Positions 43,347 to 52,654 of a DNA stretch of 64,000 bases are shown in pieces. Position 1 is the stretch's first letter. Each line of letters begins with the position of its first letter. Source of the stretch: Algoriphagus yeomjeoni (lineage in GTDB: Bacteria; Bacteroidota; Bacteroidia; Cytophagales; Cyclobacteriaceae); the NCBI RefSeq assembly GCF_003259505.1, contig NZ_QLLK01000001.1, positions 124,001 through 188,000 on the forward strand, read 5' to 3'. The notes under the pieces were generated by a model. It was not told the origin of the DNA. It saw only the letters and a list, made by a program, of their open reading frames with translations, and did no database searches. The translations under genes were made by a program, and so were the position numbers.

Positions 43347-43436
43347 TTACTTCTTCTTATGTCTGTTTTTTCTTAGTCTCTTCTTACGCTTGTGCGTAGC
43401 GATCTTATGTCTTTTTCTTTTCTTTCCGCAAGGCAT
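43347..43436 (-). CDS. 29-aa Lys/Arg-rich protein, candidate small ribosomal protein (bS22/mS38, AURKAIP1/COX24-like)
   Basis: ATG at 43436, TAA at 43347-43349. The peptide begins MPCGKKRKRHKIATHKR and ends RKNRHKKK; nearly two-thirds of the residues are Lys, Arg or His. Very similar 29-30-aa proteins starting MPSGKKRKRHK are encoded across Bacteroidetes in my memory. The pattern K-K-R-x-x-K-x-x-x-H-K-x-K-K-x-x-R resembles the AURKAIP1/COX24 domain of mitochondrial mS38 and actinobacterial bS22. It lies 60 bp upstream of rng on the same strand. The ribosomal role is an inference; that it is a real conserved gene I consider likely. Confidence 0.75.
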   Translation of the reverse strand: MPCGKKRKRHKIATHKRKKRLRKNRHKKK

Positions 43437-43467
43437 AGTCTTTGGATTTAGTAGTGATACAAATAAA

Positions 43468-44295
43468 TTATAGCTTCTCGAGATAGCTTTCGATACTGCC
43501 AAGGATCATTTCATCAGTGGTCATCGTTTTTACTTTCTCGAACTGAGCTTTCGCTTTGTTGTTTTGCTTGGCTTCGAAATAGCTCACTGCCAGATAAAAC
43601 TGCCCCTGAAGATTGTCCGGGTGATATTGGATCAATTCTTCGAATCGCTCAGTGGCACGTTTATACTGACCTGATTGCATTGATAGCACGCCCATGTTGA
43701 ACAGCCCGTCCTCATTTTGTGGATCCTGCTCTAAGATTTCTCTCAGCATTGTGATTCCCTGCATTGGGTTGGACGAGGACACATAAGTCATCGCTACCTT
43801 GGTTTTCAAATCCAAACGGGTGGGATCGTTTTCCAACACCTTGTTTAAATACTTTCGGGTCTGCTCAGCAGTATAAGAAACTTTCTCTGGATCTAGCGCG
43901 AAACTGAATGCTTCATAATAAGCGTTTCCTGCTTTCTCTGCTAATGCCAGGTCTGACTGCTGATCCGCAGCCAAACTAAGATAATATCCTGCACTGTCGT
44001 ACTTCCCAAGTTCCTGATATATCGCCGCGATTTCCTCCGTGGAAGATTTCATTTCTTCTTTCGAAGAGTTTTCAGCGATCTGAAGTTTCAGCGTATTTAT
44101 CTGAAGTCTCTGGTCAGGACTTAACTCATTCTCATGCATCTCAATAGGATTAGTAGAGTCCGAAGAAACAGGTGAATTCTCCTGAGAAACTCCATCTGCT
44201 TTACTTTCATTATCTACTACCACACTAGGAAGAGCATATAATACCCCAACAGTGATTGCTCCTATTATGATAAGTATGAGCTGAGATCTTTTCAT
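43468..44295 (-). CDS. Membrane-anchored TPR protein
   Basis: 275 aa. One N-terminal transmembrane anchor (about 5-26, LILIIIGAITVGVLYALPSVVV) is followed by a Ser/Asn-rich linker and TPR repeats (about 85-270), including NEDGLFNMGVLSMQSGQYKRATERFEELIQYHPDN and GQFYLAVSYFEAKQNNKAKAQFEKV. It starts 18 bp after the HU gene stop on the same strand, a linkage I have seen in other Bacteroidetes genomes. It may organise envelope complexes; the partner is unknown. Confidence 0.85.
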   Translation of the reverse strand: MKRSQLILIIIGAITVGVLYALPSVVVDNESKADGVSQENSPVSSDSTNPIEMHENELSPDQRLQINTLKLQIAENSSKEEMKSSTEEIAAIYQELGKYDSAGYYLSLAADQQSDLALAEKAGNAYYEAFSFALDPEKVSYTAEQTRKYLNKVLENDPTRLDLKTKVAMTYVSSSNPMQGITMLREILEQDPQNEDGLFNMGVLSMQSGQYKRATERFEELIQYHPDNLQGQFYLAVSYFEAKQNNKAKAQFEKVKTMTTDEMILGSIESYLEKL

Positions 44296-44313
44296 GTCAA
44301 AAGCTCTCCTGAC

Positions 44314-44622
44314 TTAGTCCTGAGGCGCTAATTCTTTGATTTTTTTACTGTTCTTGATCTTCTCCACAAACACCTTAGATGGCTTGAAAGCCGGGATGTA
44401 ATGCTCGTCGATCACGATTGCTGTGTTTTTGGAGATGTTTCTGGCGATTTTTTTAGCTCTCTTCTTATTGATGAAGCTACCAAATCCTCTCACGTAGATG
44501 TTGTCTCCTTCAGACATTGAATCCTTCACTACTTTGAAGAACGCCTCGATGGCTTGTGTAACATCATCCTTCTGGATTCCTGTTTTGTCCGAAATTTTAG
44601 TGATTACTTCTGCTTTAGTCAC
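44314..44622 (-). CDS. HU/IHF family DNA-binding protein
   Basis: 102 aa. Complete HU fold: MTKAEVITKISDKTG with helix-turn-helix dimer core, GFGSFINKKRAKKIARN, and the DNA-wrapping arm ending in IPAFKPSKVFVEKI. An extra tail of about ten residues (KKIKELAPQD) follows. It bends and compacts DNA. It is divergent from mutY, with a candidate -7 promoter element at 44689. Confidence 0.95.
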   Translation of the reverse strand: MTKAEVITKISDKTGIQKDDVTQAIEAFFKVVKDSMSEGDNIYVRGFGSFINKKRAKKIARNISKNTAIVIDEHYIPAFKPSKVFVEKIKNSKKIKELAPQD

Positions 44623-44688
44623 TGTAATATTAATTTAGAAATTACGAAATAAGCTTAACAACCTATTAACCAAGTGTTTTTGGGACTG

Positions 44689-44696
44689 CAAATGTA
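44689..44696 (-). promoter_or_regulatory. Candidate -7 promoter element for the HU gene
   Basis: The minus strand reads TACATTTG, an exact TAnnTTTG match, about 67 bp upstream of the HU start. A clear -33 TTTG at the right spacing is not visible. Confidence 0.35.
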
Positions 44697-44767
44697 CGAG
44701 AACCATTGCAATTAAAAAACATATTCACAAAAATTAGCTTGATTTGTATGATAAATAATAATTGACT

Positions 44768-45841
44768 ATGCCCCACAAAGCCACTGAATATCAGGCTTTT
44801 TCACATCAAATACTAGCTTGGTATCAAGAAAATCCGCGTGAATTACCTTGGAGAGGAACGCAAGATCCATACAAAATTTGGCTCTCTGAGATCATTCTTC
44901 AGCAGACTCGAGTAGCGCAGGGGTTACCTTATTATTATGCTTTTGTAGAGACTTACCCTAGCGTAAAAGATCTTGCTTTGGCACCAGAAGAAGAAGTTCT
45001 CCGACTATGGCAAGGTTTAGGTTATTATAGCAGGGCAAGGAATCTCCATGCTTGTGCAAAAAGTATCTGGTTTGAGATGGATGGTGAGTTCCCGAAAACC
45101 TATGATGAGCTCTTAAAACTTAAAGGAGTCGGCAGCTATACTGCCGCAGCAATTGCCAGTTTTGCTTATGGTGAGGTAAAAGCGGTTGTGGACGGAAATG
45201 TATTTCGGGTGTTGGCCAGATATTTTGGAATAGTAACAGACATCGCAAGTTCCAAAGCAAAAAAGGAATTTGAAACACTAGCCAATCAGATCATCCCGAA
45301 AGATCAACCTGGGGAATTCAATCAGGCAATGATGGATTTCGGGGCGCGGCTCTGCACTCCCAAGAGCCCAGGATGTGAAATTTGCCCATTGAAAACCTCC
45401 TGTTTTGCACTCCTATATAATATGGTGTCAGAGCTGCCAATGAAGATCAATAAGGTGAAAATTAAAGAGCGACATTTCCACTATTATGTGATTAAGTGCG
45501 GGGAGAAATGGGTGTGGAAAAAAAGAAATTCAGGAGATATATGGGAGGGGTTATTTGACTTCCCTCAAGAAGAGTCCAGTGCTGATACCCAAACACCAAC
45601 TCTTCAAATACCATCCTCTGCTAAGGAACAGATTCAGCAATTCCCAAAAAAATACCGACACATTTTGTCACACCAGCGCTTGAATGTAGTTTTCTCAGAA
45701 GTGGAAATAGATGAAGAAAATTTGGATCAACTTGAAAATTGGTGCGAAAATGAGGGGTTTATGCTGGTTGCAGAAGACAAGATTGAATATTTGGCCAAGC
45801 CAAAGTTGATCGTAAACTTTTTGAACGATCAAGGGATTTGA
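44768..45841 (+). CDS. mutY: A/G-specific adenine glycosylase
   Basis: 357 aa from the ATG at 44768; a TTG two codons earlier is less likely. HhH-GPD domain with LPWRGTQDPYKIWLSEIILQQTRV (catalytic Glu in SEIILQQT), the HhH Lys/Gly hairpin LKGVGSYTAAAIASFAY and catalytic Asp in VVDGNVFRVLAR. The [4Fe-4S] loop is CTPKSPGCEICPLKTSC (C-x6-C-x2-C-x5-C). A C-terminal Nudix-like domain (about 225-350) recognises 8-oxoG. It removes adenine opposite 8-oxoguanine. It is followed by ssb after 47 bp. Confidence 0.96.
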   Translation: MPHKATEYQAFSHQILAWYQENPRELPWRGTQDPYKIWLSEIILQQTRVAQGLPYYYAFVETYPSVKDLALAPEEEVLRLWQGLGYYSRARNLHACAKSIWFEMDGEFPKTYDELLKLKGVGSYTAAAIASFAYGEVKAVVDGNVFRVLARYFGIVTDIASSKAKKEFETLANQIIPKDQPGEFNQAMMDFGARLCTPKSPGCEICPLKTSCFALLYNMVSELPMKINKVKIKERHFHYYVIKCGEKWVWKKRNSGDIWEGLFDFPQEESSADTQTPTLQIPSSAKEQIQQFPKKYRHILSHQRLNVVFSEVEIDEENLDQLENWCENEGFMLVAEDKIEYLAKPKLIVNFLNDQGI

Positions 45842-45888
45842 GTACCTTCAAGTTCTTACACTTTTTCAACCTTTAACTTAAAAAAATT

Positions 45889-46350
45889 ATGGCAGGAGTA
45901 AATAAAGTAATCCTAGTAGGAAATCTCGGTGCAGACCCTGAAGTAAAGTATCTCGAAGGAGATAATACAGTAGCAAATCTTAGAATGGCTACTACTGAAG
46001 CTTACAAAAACAGGAACGGTGAGCGAGTCGAGCAGACCGAATGGCACGATCTGGAAATGTGGGGAGCTCAGGCAAAAATAGCAGAGCAATACCTCAAAAA
46101 GGGCAGTCAGATCTACGTAGAAGGCAAAATAAAAACTGATATCTGGCAGGATGAGCAAGGTCAAAATCGCTATCGAACCAAGATAAGAGTGCTCAGCTTT
46201 ACAATGCTCGGAGCTAAACCTGATGGAGCTGGAAACCAAAACACAGCTCAACAAGCGCCTCAGCAAAGACCAGCATCTGCTGCGCCTACCTCAGCGCCAA
46301 AAGCGCAGGAAATGGTTACAGATACAGAAGATGACGATTTGCCGTTTTAA
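45889..46350 (+). CDS. ssb: Single-stranded DNA-binding protein
   Basis: 153 aa. OB fold at 1-108 (MAGVNKVILVGNLGADPEVKYL, TEWHDLEMWGAQAKIAEQYLKKGSQIYVEGKI), a Gln/Ala/Pro-rich linker, and the acidic tip DDDLPF that recruits repair and replication proteins. It lies between mutY and gldE, an order typical of Bacteroidetes. The start context is A-rich (TTAAAAAAATTATGG). A terminator follows at 46358. Confidence 0.97.
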   Translation: MAGVNKVILVGNLGADPEVKYLEGDNTVANLRMATTEAYKNRNGERVEQTEWHDLEMWGAQAKIAEQYLKKGSQIYVEGKIKTDIWQDEQGQNRYRTKIRVLSFTMLGAKPDGAGNQNTAQQAPQQRPASAAPTSAPKAQEMVTDTEDDDLPF

Positions 46351-46357
46351 TAATCTA

Positions 46358-46390
46358 TTCCCCTGGAAGTTATTTTCAGGGGAATTTTTT
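46358..46390 (+). terminator. Intrinsic terminator between ssb and gldE
   Basis: TTCCCCTG (46358-46365) pairs with CAGGGGAA (46377-46384), 11-nt loop, then six T. It separates ssb from gldE, which must then have its own promoter in the 30 bp that follow or be transcribed by read-through. Confidence 0.85.
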
Positions 46391-46420
46391 AATTTTGCAT
46401 TAACCTTTGCGGTTTAATAC

Positions 46421-47770
46421 ATGGACGATCCCTACCCGAGTTACCATTTACTCGCTCAGATTAGCTTACCCTCGGTAAGTTACCTGATTCTAAATGGGTT
46501 GCTTTTTATACTATTACTTATAGGCTCTGCCCTAGTCTCTGGTTCAGAGGTTGCGTTTTTTTCCCTATCCAGTGAGGATTTAGGTAATATAGAAGAAGAG
46601 AATACACCCCGTGGAAAAAAAGTGCTCGGGCTAGTAGAATCTCCAAAAAACTTGCTCAGCACCATTTTAATTCTCAACAACCTGATTAACATCGGGATAG
46701 TGACGCTTACGACATTTGTGGCATGGTCGATTTTCGGGCAAAATGCAACCGGAATAATTATAATTCTGGTACAGACTATTGGTGTCACTTTCGCGATCGT
46801 TTTTTTCGGTGAGATTGTACCTAAGGTTTATGCCAATAAAGCCAAGGTCGAGTTTAGCCTGATCATGGCTCCGAGTATTAGCTTTTTCTCCACGATCCTT
46901 AAACCCTTTTCTAAGTTCCTGATGGCCTTTAGTAATCTACTCGAGAAGAGAATTGAGAAGAAAGGCTATTCACTTTCCGTAAATGAGCTGAACCAAGCCT
47001 TAGAATTGACCACAGAGGATGCTCCGAATGAAGAACGTGAGATCCTGCGGGGAATAGTAAACTTTGGTACACTGACCGTGAAGCAGGTAATGCAAAGTCG
47101 CATGGATATCACAGCTGTCGATATGGAAATTGATTTCCATGAGTTGATGGACAAAATCAATAAAAGTGGTTATTCTAGAATCCCGGTGTATGAGGAGACT
47201 ATTGACAATATTCAAGGCATACTCTATATAAAAGACCTACTTCCATTTATTGAAAGAGACGAAGATTTTGCGTGGAATGAATTGATCCGAAAGAGCTTTT
47301 TTGTGCCGGAAAACAAGAAAGTAGATACACTATTAAAGGATTTTCAACTAAAGCGTGTCCATATGGCAATTGTGGTGGACGAGTATGGAGGAACTTCTGG
47401 CTTGGTCACTTTAGAAGATTTGATTGAAGAAATTATCGGGGAAATCAACGATGAGTTTGATGACCATGATGATATTTTCTTCCAAGAAATTGATCCAGCT
47501 ACATTTATATTTGAAGGTAAAGTTTCACTTAATGATTTTTGTAAAAAACTGGAATTAGACGGGCAGATATTCGAAGAGGTGAAAGGTGAAAGCGAATCAC
47601 TTGGTGGCCTACTTTTAGAATTGAATTCCAAGTTGCCGAAGAATGGTACCAAGATCAAGTTTGAAGATTTTGAGTTTACAATCCTTGCAGTGGACTCTCG
47701 GAAAATCAAAAAAGTCAAGGTTCACATCAATTCTTTAGACAAGGATACACTAGGCCCTTATACTGATTAA
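46421..47770 (+). CDS. gldE: Gliding motility-associated protein GldE (CNNM/CorC-like membrane protein)
   Basis: 449 aa. An N-terminal segment precedes a DUF21/CNNM membrane domain (about 20-190, GSALVSGSEVAFFSL, ILILNNLINIGIVTL), then a tandem CBS pair (about 205-330, VMQSRMDITAVDMEIDFHELMDKI, MAIVVDEYGGTSGLVTLEDLIEEIIGEINDE) and a CorC_HlyC transporter-associated domain (about 350-440). In Flavobacterium johnsoniae GldE supports gliding and T9SS with GldD. Here gldE follows mutY-ssb, but the next gene is gltB, not gldD. A general Mg/Co transporter role cannot be excluded from sequence alone. Confidence 0.88.
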   Translation: MDDPYPSYHLLAQISLPSVSYLILNGLLFILLLIGSALVSGSEVAFFSLSSEDLGNIEEENTPRGKKVLGLVESPKNLLSTILILNNLINIGIVTLTTFVAWSIFGQNATGIIIILVQTIGVTFAIVFFGEIVPKVYANKAKVEFSLIMAPSISFFSTILKPFSKFLMAFSNLLEKRIEKKGYSLSVNELNQALELTTEDAPNEEREILRGIVNFGTLTVKQVMQSRMDITAVDMEIDFHELMDKINKSGYSRIPVYEETIDNIQGILYIKDLLPFIERDEDFAWNELIRKSFFVPENKKVDTLLKDFQLKRVHMAIVVDEYGGTSGLVTLEDLIEEIIGEINDEFDDHDDIFFQEIDPATFIFEGKVSLNDFCKKLELDGQIFEEVKGESESLGGLLLELNSKLPKNGTKIKFEDFEFTILAVDSRKIKKVKVHINSLDKDTLGPYTD

Positions 47771-48162
47771 AAGACATAAGTGTATAATATTTTTAGTTTC
47801 ATTGGTTTTGCAGCATAATATTCTTCTGGCTATCAGAAGGCCAGAGATTCAAAGATTTCGTTTCAAAATTCACGAAAAATAATTTTATTTTTTTTGAAAT
47901 TATTTTTCGGTACCCAAAAATCCCAAGCTTGACATAATTTTTTACGAAAAAGTGAATAAAAGACCCTATCTATTCAAATACTGCTATAAATTCTAATGGT
48001 CGGTTCGCTTTTTCACACCAAAAAGGAAATTACCAAAATTATAATAAAGTTAAAATCCATAAGTAATAAGGCACTAAAGCGCCCGTTTTATTGCCGTAAT
48101 TTTAATAGGACATTTTTTTTTTGTAATTTTTGGAAATTTTGAACCTAATAAATTCTATAAAA
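47771..48162 (+). other. Intergenic region upstream of gltB with a 13-bp perfect inverted repeat
   Basis: No gene seen in this 392-bp AT-rich stretch. It contains a small hairpin (TCTGGC 47825-47830 with GCCAGA 47840-47845). It also holds a perfect 13-bp inverted repeat CGAAAAATAATTT (47873-47885) / AAATTATTTTTCG (47897-47909) with an 11-nt loop. The rest is presumably the gltB promoter and leader. I see no recognised riboswitch. Confidence 0.55.
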
Positions 48163-51100
48163 ATGCAAGAAGGTTTGTATCGATCGGAGTTTGAGCATGA
48201 CTCCTGCGGTATAGGTGCGGTTGTCGATCTGAGTGCAGTTCCATCTCATGAGACGATTAGCGATGCCTTATATATGCTGAGCAACATGGAGCACCGTGGT
48301 GGCCGTGGAGCTGATCCCAAATCCGGCGATGGTGCTGGCATATTAATTCAGGTACCACACCAGTTCCTAAAGGATATCACTGCGCGTACAGAGATTGAGC
48401 TTCCAGAAGCTGGATCATATGGCGTGGGTATGACCTTTTTCCCAAAAAACAAGCAGCTATTTCATAAGTCGAAAGAGCTTCTCAATCAGCTTCTGGAAGA
48501 GCTTGATTTTGAATTGATCGGCTATAGATCTGTTCCTGTGGATGAAACTGTTCCGGGATCCGGAGCACTTGAAGTGATGCCTAATATAGAGCAGCTCTTT
48601 GTCAAGCATAAAAAAGGGCTTACCGGTATTGAATTGGAGCGTAAGCTTTATGTGCTTAGAAACTATTCCACTTCTGAAATCAACACCAAGATTCCAGGCG
48701 TGAACCAGTCATTCTATTTCGCGAGTTTGAGCAGTCAGACACTTATATATAAGGGACAGCTTCGAACTGACCAAGTTTTAGCTTTTTACAAGGATTTACA
48801 AAATCCAAGGATAGGCTCTGCTTTCGCAATAGTTCACTCTCGTTTTTCTACGAATACGTTTCCAAACTGGAGACTGGCTCAGCCATTCCGTTTCCTTTCT
48901 CACAATGGTGAGATCAATACGATCAAAGGAAACCTGAACAAGATGAAGTCGAAGGAAAACCTCATGAAATCGAAGTATTTCACTGATGAGGAGCTTTCCC
49001 GACTGATGCCAATCACGGATAAGCAGAAATCTGATTCAGCGAATCTTGATGCGATGGTAGAACTACTGACGCTAAGCGGGAGATCGCTTCCACATGCTAT
49101 GATGATGCTCGTGCCAGAAGCTTGGCAGGACAATGAAGTCATGGATCGTGACAGAAAATCCTTCTATAAATTCCATGCATCACTAGTAGAGCCATGGGAT
49201 GGACCGGCAGCTTTGCTATTCACAGATGGTAAATCTGTAGGGGCTACACTGGATAGAAATGGTCTGCGTCCACTTAGGTATTTTATTACAAAAGATCAGC
49301 GGCTTATCCTATCTTCTGAAGCAGGCGCATTACCTATTCGGGAAGCTACGATATTAGAAAAAGGCAGAATCAGTCCAGGTAGAATGATTTGGGCTGATTT
49401 GGAAAAAGGACGAGTAGTATTTGATGAGGAAGTTAAAGGAGAAATCTGTAAAAAGCAGCCTTATGAGCAGTGGGTAGCCGATCAGCGAATCAAACTTCGC
49501 CTGGAAGATGATCCAAAAAAACTGGAGCATCCTTATTCTACGGAGAATATTAAGAAACAACAAACCATATTTGGCTATACCTCAGAAGAACTCAAGGTGG
49601 TACTAAGCCCTATGGGAGATACTGCCTATGAAGCCATTGGCTCTATGGGAGCAGATACCCCGCTAGCTGTTTTGTCCAAAGAGAGTCAGCACATTTCCAA
49701 TTACTTCAAGCAGCTTTTTGCCCAGGTAAGTAATCCACCGATAGATCCTATTCGGGAGCGATTGGTAATGTCCCTTTTCACCCGTCTGGGTGTGGGACAA
49801 AATATATTGGAAGAAAGTCCAAAACATACCCGCCAGATCCATATTTCCCAACCTGTTCTTCTTAACGAAGACTTGGAAAAAGTAAAAAATATGGAAGGTC
49901 AGGGCTATAGATGCACTACACTTACCAGTCTCTTTTTGGCAGACCATAAGCCTGGGAGGCTACTGGAAGCATTGAACAAAATTTGCGACGATGCTGAAAA
50001 AGCGATTAGCGAAGGAAAAAACGTCATTATTATTTCTGATCGAAATAGTACTGAAGAATATGCACCAATCCCTTCTTTATTGGCAATAGGAGCAGTTCAC
50101 CACCATTTGGTGAAAAAGAAAATCAGAACTAGCGCTGGCTTGGTATTAGAATCAGGAGATATCCGGGAGACACACCATTTTGCAACTGCAATTGGATATG
50201 GTGCCTCAGCGATCAATCCGTACATGGCATTAGAGTCTCTAAAAGACATGTACGATAAGGGAGAATTGAAAAACCCAAAAAACCAGAAGAAACTATTCTC
50301 AAATTACCAAGATGCAATAGGTAAAGGACTTTTGAAAGTTCTTTCCAAAATGGGTATAAGCACCCTTCAGTCATACCAAAGTGCTCAGATTTTCGAAGCC
50401 ATTGGCTTAGGCCCTGAAGTAATCGACAGATGCTTCAAAGGCACGATCTCCAGAATCTCTGGTATTTCCTTCGACGAATTAGCTGAGGAAGTATTGATTC
50501 GCCACAGGGCTGCATACGAGACAGACACTCCGATCCTAGAGCAAGGAGGCGTATATCAATGGAAGAGAAGAGGTGAAAAACACTTATTCAACCCTGAAAC
50601 TATCCACTTGCTTCAGAAATCCACTCGCTTAAACGATTACAGTCTCTATAAGAAATTTGCCTCGAAAATCAACGAGCAAAGCAAAGACGCCTTGACTTTA
50701 CGAGGTTTATTTGAATTCAAAAAGCGAATCACCGTTCCTATAGACGAAGTAGAACCAGCATCATCTATTATGCGAAGATTTGCAACAGGAGCGATGTCAT
50801 TTGGATCAATCTCTCACGAAGCACATTCCACCTTGGCGATAGCCATGAACAGAATGGGCGCTAAAAGTAACTCTGGAGAAGGAGGAGAAGATGAGATTCG
50901 TTTTGAGAAAAAAGAAAATGGAGATTGGGAACGCTCAGCGATCAAGCAGGTAGCTTCTGGTAGATTCGGTGTAACAAGTAACTACCTAACAAACGCGGCG
51001 GAACTTCAAATCAAAATGGCACAGGGAGCCAAGCCTGGTGAAGGTGGACAGCTTCCAGGACATAAAGTGGATGATTGGATCGGTAGAGTAAGACACTCCA

Positions 51101-52653
51101 CTCCAGGAGTAGGATTGATCTCCCCTCCTCCTCACCACGATATTTATTCTATCGAAGACTTGGCTCAGCTTATCTACGATCTGAAAAATGCAAATAGAAA
51201 AGCTAGAATCAATACCAAACTTGTATCTCAAGCTGGTGTAGGTACTGTTGCAGCTGGGGTGGCAAAAGCCATGTCGGATGTGATTCTGATCTCTGGTGCT
51301 GATGGAGGTACAGGAGCATCACCATTAAGTTCAATTCGCCATGCAGGATTGCCATGGGAGCTTGGGCTTTCTGAAGCTCACCAGACTTTAGTAAAAAATA
51401 ATCTTCGTAGTCGAGTAACCCTTCAAACTGATGGACAGCTTAGAACAGGCCGTGATCTTGCAATTGCAACATTACTAGGTGCTGAAGAATGGGGGATTTC
51501 AACTGCGGCATTGGTAGTGGAAGGTTGTATCATGATGAGAAAATGTCATCTAAACACCTGTCCAGTAGGTATTGCAACTCAAAACCCAGAATTGAGAAAA
51601 CTATTTACCGGTGATCCAGATCACGTAGTTAATTACTTCCAGTTCCTGGTGCAAGATCTTCGCGAAATCATGGCATCGCTTGGATTCCGGACCATTGACG
51701 AGATGGTAGGACAAAGTAACGTTCTTCAATCCACTGGTCATTTGAACCATTGGAAGTGGGATAAAGTGGACTTAAGTCCTATTTTCCACAAAGTAGAAGT
51801 TCCAGATCACGTCGGTATTCATAAGCAGATTGATCAAGATTTCGAGCTTAAGCGGGTACTGGATCGTCAGCTGATCAAAGCTGCACTTCCATCACTTGAG
51901 CAGGCAATGGCCTCTACCGGTAGTTTCCAAATCAAAAATATTGATAGATCAGTGGGAGCGATGCTTTCCAATGAGATTTCAAAAATATATGGAAGCCCAG
52001 GACTGCCAGAGGACACAATAAACTTTAAGTTTACAGGTTCTGCTGGACAGACATTTGGAGGATTCCTCACCAAAGGGGTCAACTTCGAGCTGGAAGGGGA
52101 AGCAAATGATTACTTTGGGAAAGGTCTTTCAGGCGGAAAACTGATTATCTACCCTAGCAGAAACGCGAAGTTTGTTCCAGAAGAAAACATCATCATAGGT
52201 AACGTAGCATTCTACGGAGCTACTTCGGGCGAGGCTTATATCAATGGAAAAGGCGGGGAAAGATTCTGTGTAAGGAATTCCGGTGTGCAAACTGTAGTAG
52301 AAGGAATTGGTGATCACGGTTGTGAATACATGACGGGTGGTTTGGTAGTGAATCTTGGAGAGATAGGACGAAACTTTGCTGCCGGAATGAGCGGCGGGAT
52401 AGCCTATATCCTTAAAGATTACATAACAGAGATTAATCCTGAATTGGTGGATATCGATATTTTGGAAGATGAAGATTTCAGCACGATTAAGACATTCCTC
52501 AAAAGACATGTGAAACTGACTAAATCAGGTCTAGGAACTAGATTCCTTGAAGATTGGGATAACTATAAGGAGAAATTCATCAAGGTGATACCGAGAGACT
52601 ACAAGGCAGTATTAGAGAAAAGAGCATTAGAACAATCAAAATCATTGGCGTAA
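48163..52653 (+). CDS. gltB: Glutamate synthase, large (alpha) subunit
   Basis: 1496 aa from the ATG at 48163. The frame extends to a TTG at 48130, but the ATG gives the usual short propeptide before the catalytic C15 (HDSCGIGAV), which becomes the N-terminal nucleophile. Class II glutamine amidotransferase domain, central domain, FMN-binding synthase domain (SGADGGTGASPLSSI) and the [3Fe-4S] cluster Cys in MMRKCHLNTCPVGIATQ. The GXGXG beta helix is at the C-terminus (GGLVVNLGEIGRNFAAGMSGG). It makes glutamate from glutamine and 2-oxoglutarate with GltD, encoded 1 bp downstream. Confidence 0.97.
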   Translation: MQEGLYRSEFEHDSCGIGAVVDLSAVPSHETISDALYMLSNMEHRGGRGADPKSGDGAGILIQVPHQFLKDITARTEIELPEAGSYGVGMTFFPKNKQLFHKSKELLNQLLEELDFELIGYRSVPVDETVPGSGALEVMPNIEQLFVKHKKGLTGIELERKLYVLRNYSTSEINTKIPGVNQSFYFASLSSQTLIYKGQLRTDQVLAFYKDLQNPRIGSAFAIVHSRFSTNTFPNWRLAQPFRFLSHNGEINTIKGNLNKMKSKENLMKSKYFTDEELSRLMPITDKQKSDSANLDAMVELLTLSGRSLPHAMMMLVPEAWQDNEVMDRDRKSFYKFHASLVEPWDGPAALLFTDGKSVGATLDRNGLRPLRYFITKDQRLILSSEAGALPIREATILEKGRISPGRMIWADLEKGRVVFDEEVKGEICKKQPYEQWVADQRIKLRLEDDPKKLEHPYSTENIKKQQTIFGYTSEELKVVLSPMGDTAYEAIGSMGADTPLAVLSKESQHISNYFKQLFAQVSNPPIDPIRERLVMSLFTRLGVGQNILEESPKHTRQIHISQPVLLNEDLEKVKNMEGQGYRCTTLTSLFLADHKPGRLLEALNKICDDAEKAISEGKNVIIISDRNSTEEYAPIPSLLAIGAVHHHLVKKKIRTSAGLVLESGDIRETHHFATAIGYGASAINPYMALESLKDMYDKGELKNPKNQKKLFSNYQDAIGKGLLKVLSKMGISTLQSYQSAQIFEAIGLGPEVIDRCFKGTISRISGISFDELAEEVLIRHRAAYETDTPILEQGGVYQWKRRGEKHLFNPETIHLLQKSTRLNDYSLYKKFASKINEQSKDALTLRGLFEFKKRITVPIDEVEPASSIMRRFATGAMSFGSISHEAHSTLAIAMNRMGAKSNSGEGGEDEIRFEKKENGDWERSAIKQVASGRFGVTSNYLTNAAELQIKMAQGAKPGEGGQLPGHKVDDWIGRVRHSTPGVGLISPPPHHDIYSIEDLAQLIYDLKNANRKARINTKLVSQAGVGTVAAGVAKAMSDVILISGADGGTGASPLSSIRHAGLPWELGLSEAHQTLVKNNLRSRVTLQTDGQLRTGRDLAIATLLGAEEWGISTAALVVEGCIMMRKCHLNTCPVGIATQNPELRKLFTGDPDHVVNYFQFLVQDLREIMASLGFRTIDEMVGQSNVLQSTGHLNHWKWDKVDLSPIFHKVEVPDHVGIHKQIDQDFELKRVLDRQLIKAALPSLEQAMASTGSFQIKNIDRSVGAMLSNEISKIYGSPGLPEDTINFKFTGSAGQTFGGFLTKGVNFELEGEANDYFGKGLSGGKLIIYPSRNAKFVPEENIIIGNVAFYGATSGEAYINGKGGERFCVRNSGVQTVVEGIGDHGCEYMTGGLVVNLGEIGRNFAAGMSGGIAYILKDYITEINPELVDIDILEDEDFSTIKTFLKRHVKLTKSGLGTRFLEDWDNYKEKFIKVIPRDYKAVLEKRALEQSKSLA

Positions 52654-52654
52654 A

